Below, in pieces: positions 5,297 through 6,803 of a stretch of 6,803 nt of DNA. Position 1 is the first letter of the stretch. Every line of letters starts with the position of its first letter. The notes below the pieces were generated by a model that saw only the letters and a list, made by a program, of their open reading frames with translations, made no database searches and was not told the DNA's origin. The stretch covers positions 10,824 to 17,626 of the forward strand of contig NZ_QHJG01000016.1 of NCBI RefSeq assembly GCF_003184185.1. The letters run 5' to 3'. The position numbers and the translations under genes were made by a program. This DNA is from Legionella qingyii. Lineage in GTDB: Bacteria > Pseudomonadota > Gammaproteobacteria > Legionellales > Legionellaceae.

Positions 5297-6566
5297 TTTT
5301 CCCATCAAAGCCAGGACGGTTATTTTCAATAGTTTTGGCAAAACATTCTAAATTTTTTAGAGTGTCTTGGGGGGACCTTAAATCAGCAGTTTTAACCAAT
5401 ATAAGCATATTTTCTGCAGCATGTTTGCGAGCTCTATAAAATTGATTTGCAGCAGGGTTTTGCTCTAAAAATTCTAAATAGGATTCTATTTGTTGCTTTA
5501 TCTCTTGTAAAGGCTCCTCAACTGGATACCCTGATAAAGCTTGTTTTACAGAAATTTGCGCATACGTAGCTTTTGCTTTTAAAAAATATAGGATGTTGTT
5601 TTCTTCAAATTGCTCTGGTTGAGCAATCAAACTCACAAGTTGCGCCTCCACCGCCTGTCTAAGGATAAAAGCCTCTGCCTTCTCACTGAGGCGTGTTAAC
5701 TTTAACGCAACCATATGCTTCCTTTGAGCAGGGTCGTACCCACCTTCTATCTTATCTAGAGCATCTATCTCATCAGATAATCTTATGAATTCTTTATTCA
5801 TTTTTCCTATATGAATGTCTATCTTATCGATGAAAGCAAGAAGTCGTGTTCCAGCTTCACGCAATTGTGAGGCCTTATCTTCTTTTAAATTACTAATTGT
5901 ATAATCAAGTAACCGCTGGTGAGTTTTTTCTTCATCAATCGAAGCCAGCATTTCTTTACTCAGTTCCATCATCGTTGTTTTTGCAACTTGTTGGGCTGCA
6001 TTTCCTTCTGTATATTCCGGCCCTTTAATTGCTTGCTGAATTGCGTTCGTTACTATTGCGCGAATATCTTTTGCTTGTTTGCCTTTATTTTCTTCTTTCA
6101 ACTGTAGCGACGCCTCATGGCTTAATAGCACTGCGGCACCAGACATCACTTGAGTCAAACAATATCGTTCTTCCCAGTCAGTAGATAAAATTCCATGCTG
6201 AATTTTTACTATGTCGGTAAAATTAATGTCCGTTTCTGCAAGTAGACTTGCCATTAAAGGAGTTACATCGTCAGCACCTAAAGACTGATCCTTATTATCC
6301 TCGTCCTTGTTTAATGGTAAATATCTTTGATTTAATAACGGACCTAAACCTGCTGCTACTGAGTACTCTCCTTTTCTTAAAGCATTAATATAAGCTTGTG
6401 GCTTGTCGTTATAACCTTCCCTTTTAACCATAGACATATTTGCACCATAAAAACTAAGCACCTTATCTAAATATAGAGCATGCTTATAAAGCTTTGTACT
6501 GTGACACCCGAAAATGGTATAGAGTTTGATTATAAAAAGGCCACTCACTGATCTGAAGAGGTCCAC
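5223..6566 (-). CDS. Long alpha-helical protein of unknown function, likely frameshifted near its C-terminus
   Basis: This minus-strand frame has 447 codons from a GTG at 6566. The first ATG is at 6437 (residue 44). Neither has a ribosome binding site, so the true 5' end may be lost. From residue 44 to 423 the sequence is polar and strongly helical, with no membrane segment. Residues about 200-310 are rich in Glu, Lys and Leu, as in a coiled coil (MNKEFIRLSDEIDALDKIEGG region at 257-276), and a Gln/Glu-rich helix follows at 351-369. Codon 423 ends in a run of five A (5296-5300). With four A the frame would continue TRNLFAVAIGRYTNSALQQR and then IQFHRAKDIWQSAASQILCA to a TAA at 5174-5176, more protein-like than the present tail (HWALYQLRTTTTNPIS). 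The intact form would have about 463 residues. Large, helical, soluble and familiar-domain-free proteins in this kind of region are often Dot/Icm effectors; that is inference only. Confidence 0.85.
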   Translation of the reverse strand: MDLFRSVSGLFIIKLYTIFGCHSTKLYKHALYLDKVLSFYGANMSMVKREGYNDKPQAYINALRKGEYSVAAGLGPLLNQRYLPLNKDEDNKDQSLGADDVTPLMASLLAETDINFTDIVKIQHGILSTDWEERYCLTQVMSGAAVLLSHEASLQLKEENKGKQAKDIRAIVTNAIQQAIKGPEYTEGNAAQQVAKTTMMELSKEMLASIDEEKTHQRLLDYTISNLKEDKASQLREAGTRLLAFIDKIDIHIGKMNKEFIRLSDEIDALDKIEGGYDPAQRKHMVALKLTRLSEKAEAFILRQAVEAQLVSLIAQPEQFEENNILYFLKAKATYAQISVKQALSGYPVEEPLQEIKQQIESYLEFLEQNPAANQFYRARKHAAENMLILVKTADLRSPQDTLKNLECFAKTIENNRPGFDGKNQESLRSRHWALYQLRTTTTNPIS

Positions 6567-6577
6567 AAAGTTAGCAA

Positions 6578-6609
6578 GCGTAGGCCGGGCTGAAAAGCCC
6601 AGCCTACGC
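6578..6609. repeat. GC-rich hairpin with GAAA tetraloop, REP-like
   Basis: GCGTAGGCCGGGCT (6578-6591) pairs with AGCCCAGCCTACGC (6596-6609), 13 of 14 pairs, with one C-A mismatch at 6586/6601 and a GAAA loop. On the plus strand, CGCTTTATCT follows, not a true T run. It sits 11 bases upstream of the GTG of the long minus-strand gene. A terminator for that gene is thus ruled out; it could be a dispersed repeat, or the terminator of something to the left. Its GGGC/GCCC core is like that of the 1138-1156 hairpin. Confidence 0.65.
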
Positions 6610-6803
6610 GCTTTATCTATTAATCAAGGTTCAAATTAATACCAAAAAAAATTGAATTAATGGAGGGTTTTACCTAGTGGTTTCGTTGGCTTGAGATTGA
6701 GATGTGATAAAAAGCACAATAAATTCTGATTACTTATAATAGCAATGGTGAATTGTGTTCCGAGGAGGCAGACCACATCCTTGTGGTAGTGCATCGTCCT
6801 TGA
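6610..6803. other. Right edge without a convincing gene
   Basis: This stretch is AT-rich up to about 6745. A minus-strand frame of 45 codons (6657-6794) is open here, but it has no recognisable sequence and no ribosome binding site. A small perfect stem, ACCACA (6772-6777) with TGTGGT (6782-6787), lies at the edge. A gene may begin or end beyond the window. Confidence 0.4.

Noticed and set aside
6578..6609. Terminator of the long minus-strand gene
   Set aside because: The hairpin is at the 5' side of that gene and lacks a T run.

Overview
The window is an AT-rich stretch of an accessory, decaying region from a gammaproteobacterium. It most probably comes from Legionella or a close relative. 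That assignment is inference. It rests on the base composition, the leucine-rich-repeat-like protein of the kind Legionella exports, the close match of the UmuC remnant to what I recall of Legionella UmuC, and the mix of intact unknown proteins with broken mobile-element genes. There is no rRNA, tRNA or CRISPR array.

Left part (1-1106): an intact plus-strand gene for a 355-residue protein with five degenerate leucine-rich-like repeats, a candidate secreted effector. It is followed by a GC-rich hairpin (1138-1156).

Middle part (about 1259-4241) is a graveyard. In order it holds a serine recombinase remnant in three frames, a small unexplained minus-strand frame, the C-terminal end of a DUF1016/YhcG PDDEXK nuclease in two frames, an apparently intact DUF1543 gene (2170-2682), the C-terminal end of an IS30-type transposase on the minus strand, and remnants of two Y-family DNA polymerases. 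The first polymerase is umuC, without its first roughly 70 codons and with two frameshifts. The second, 10 bases later, is the N-terminal third of dinB, with frameshifts and stops. The transposase fragment and umuC are joined almost base to base near 2856, so a deletion appears to have removed the transposase front half together with the front of umuC and any umuD.

Right part (4318-6803): an intact gene for a small exported protein with a signal peptide and four cysteines, a 430-base stretch with only one weak minus-strand fragment, then a long minus-strand gene for an alpha-helical protein of unknown function. Its last residues look frameshifted at a run of five A: another frame continues with protein-like sequence for 40 residues. 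A second GC-rich hairpin with a GAAA loop lies just outside its 5' end.

Four genes look able to make a product: the repeat protein, the DUF1543 protein, the secreted protein and the long helical protein. Nothing suggests they act in one pathway. The setting is a site where mobile DNA and SOS-polymerase genes arrived and then decayed around effector-like cargo. I found no complete new system. The most informative points are the transposase/umuC junction, the paired polymerase pseudogenes and the alternative C-terminus of the long helical protein.
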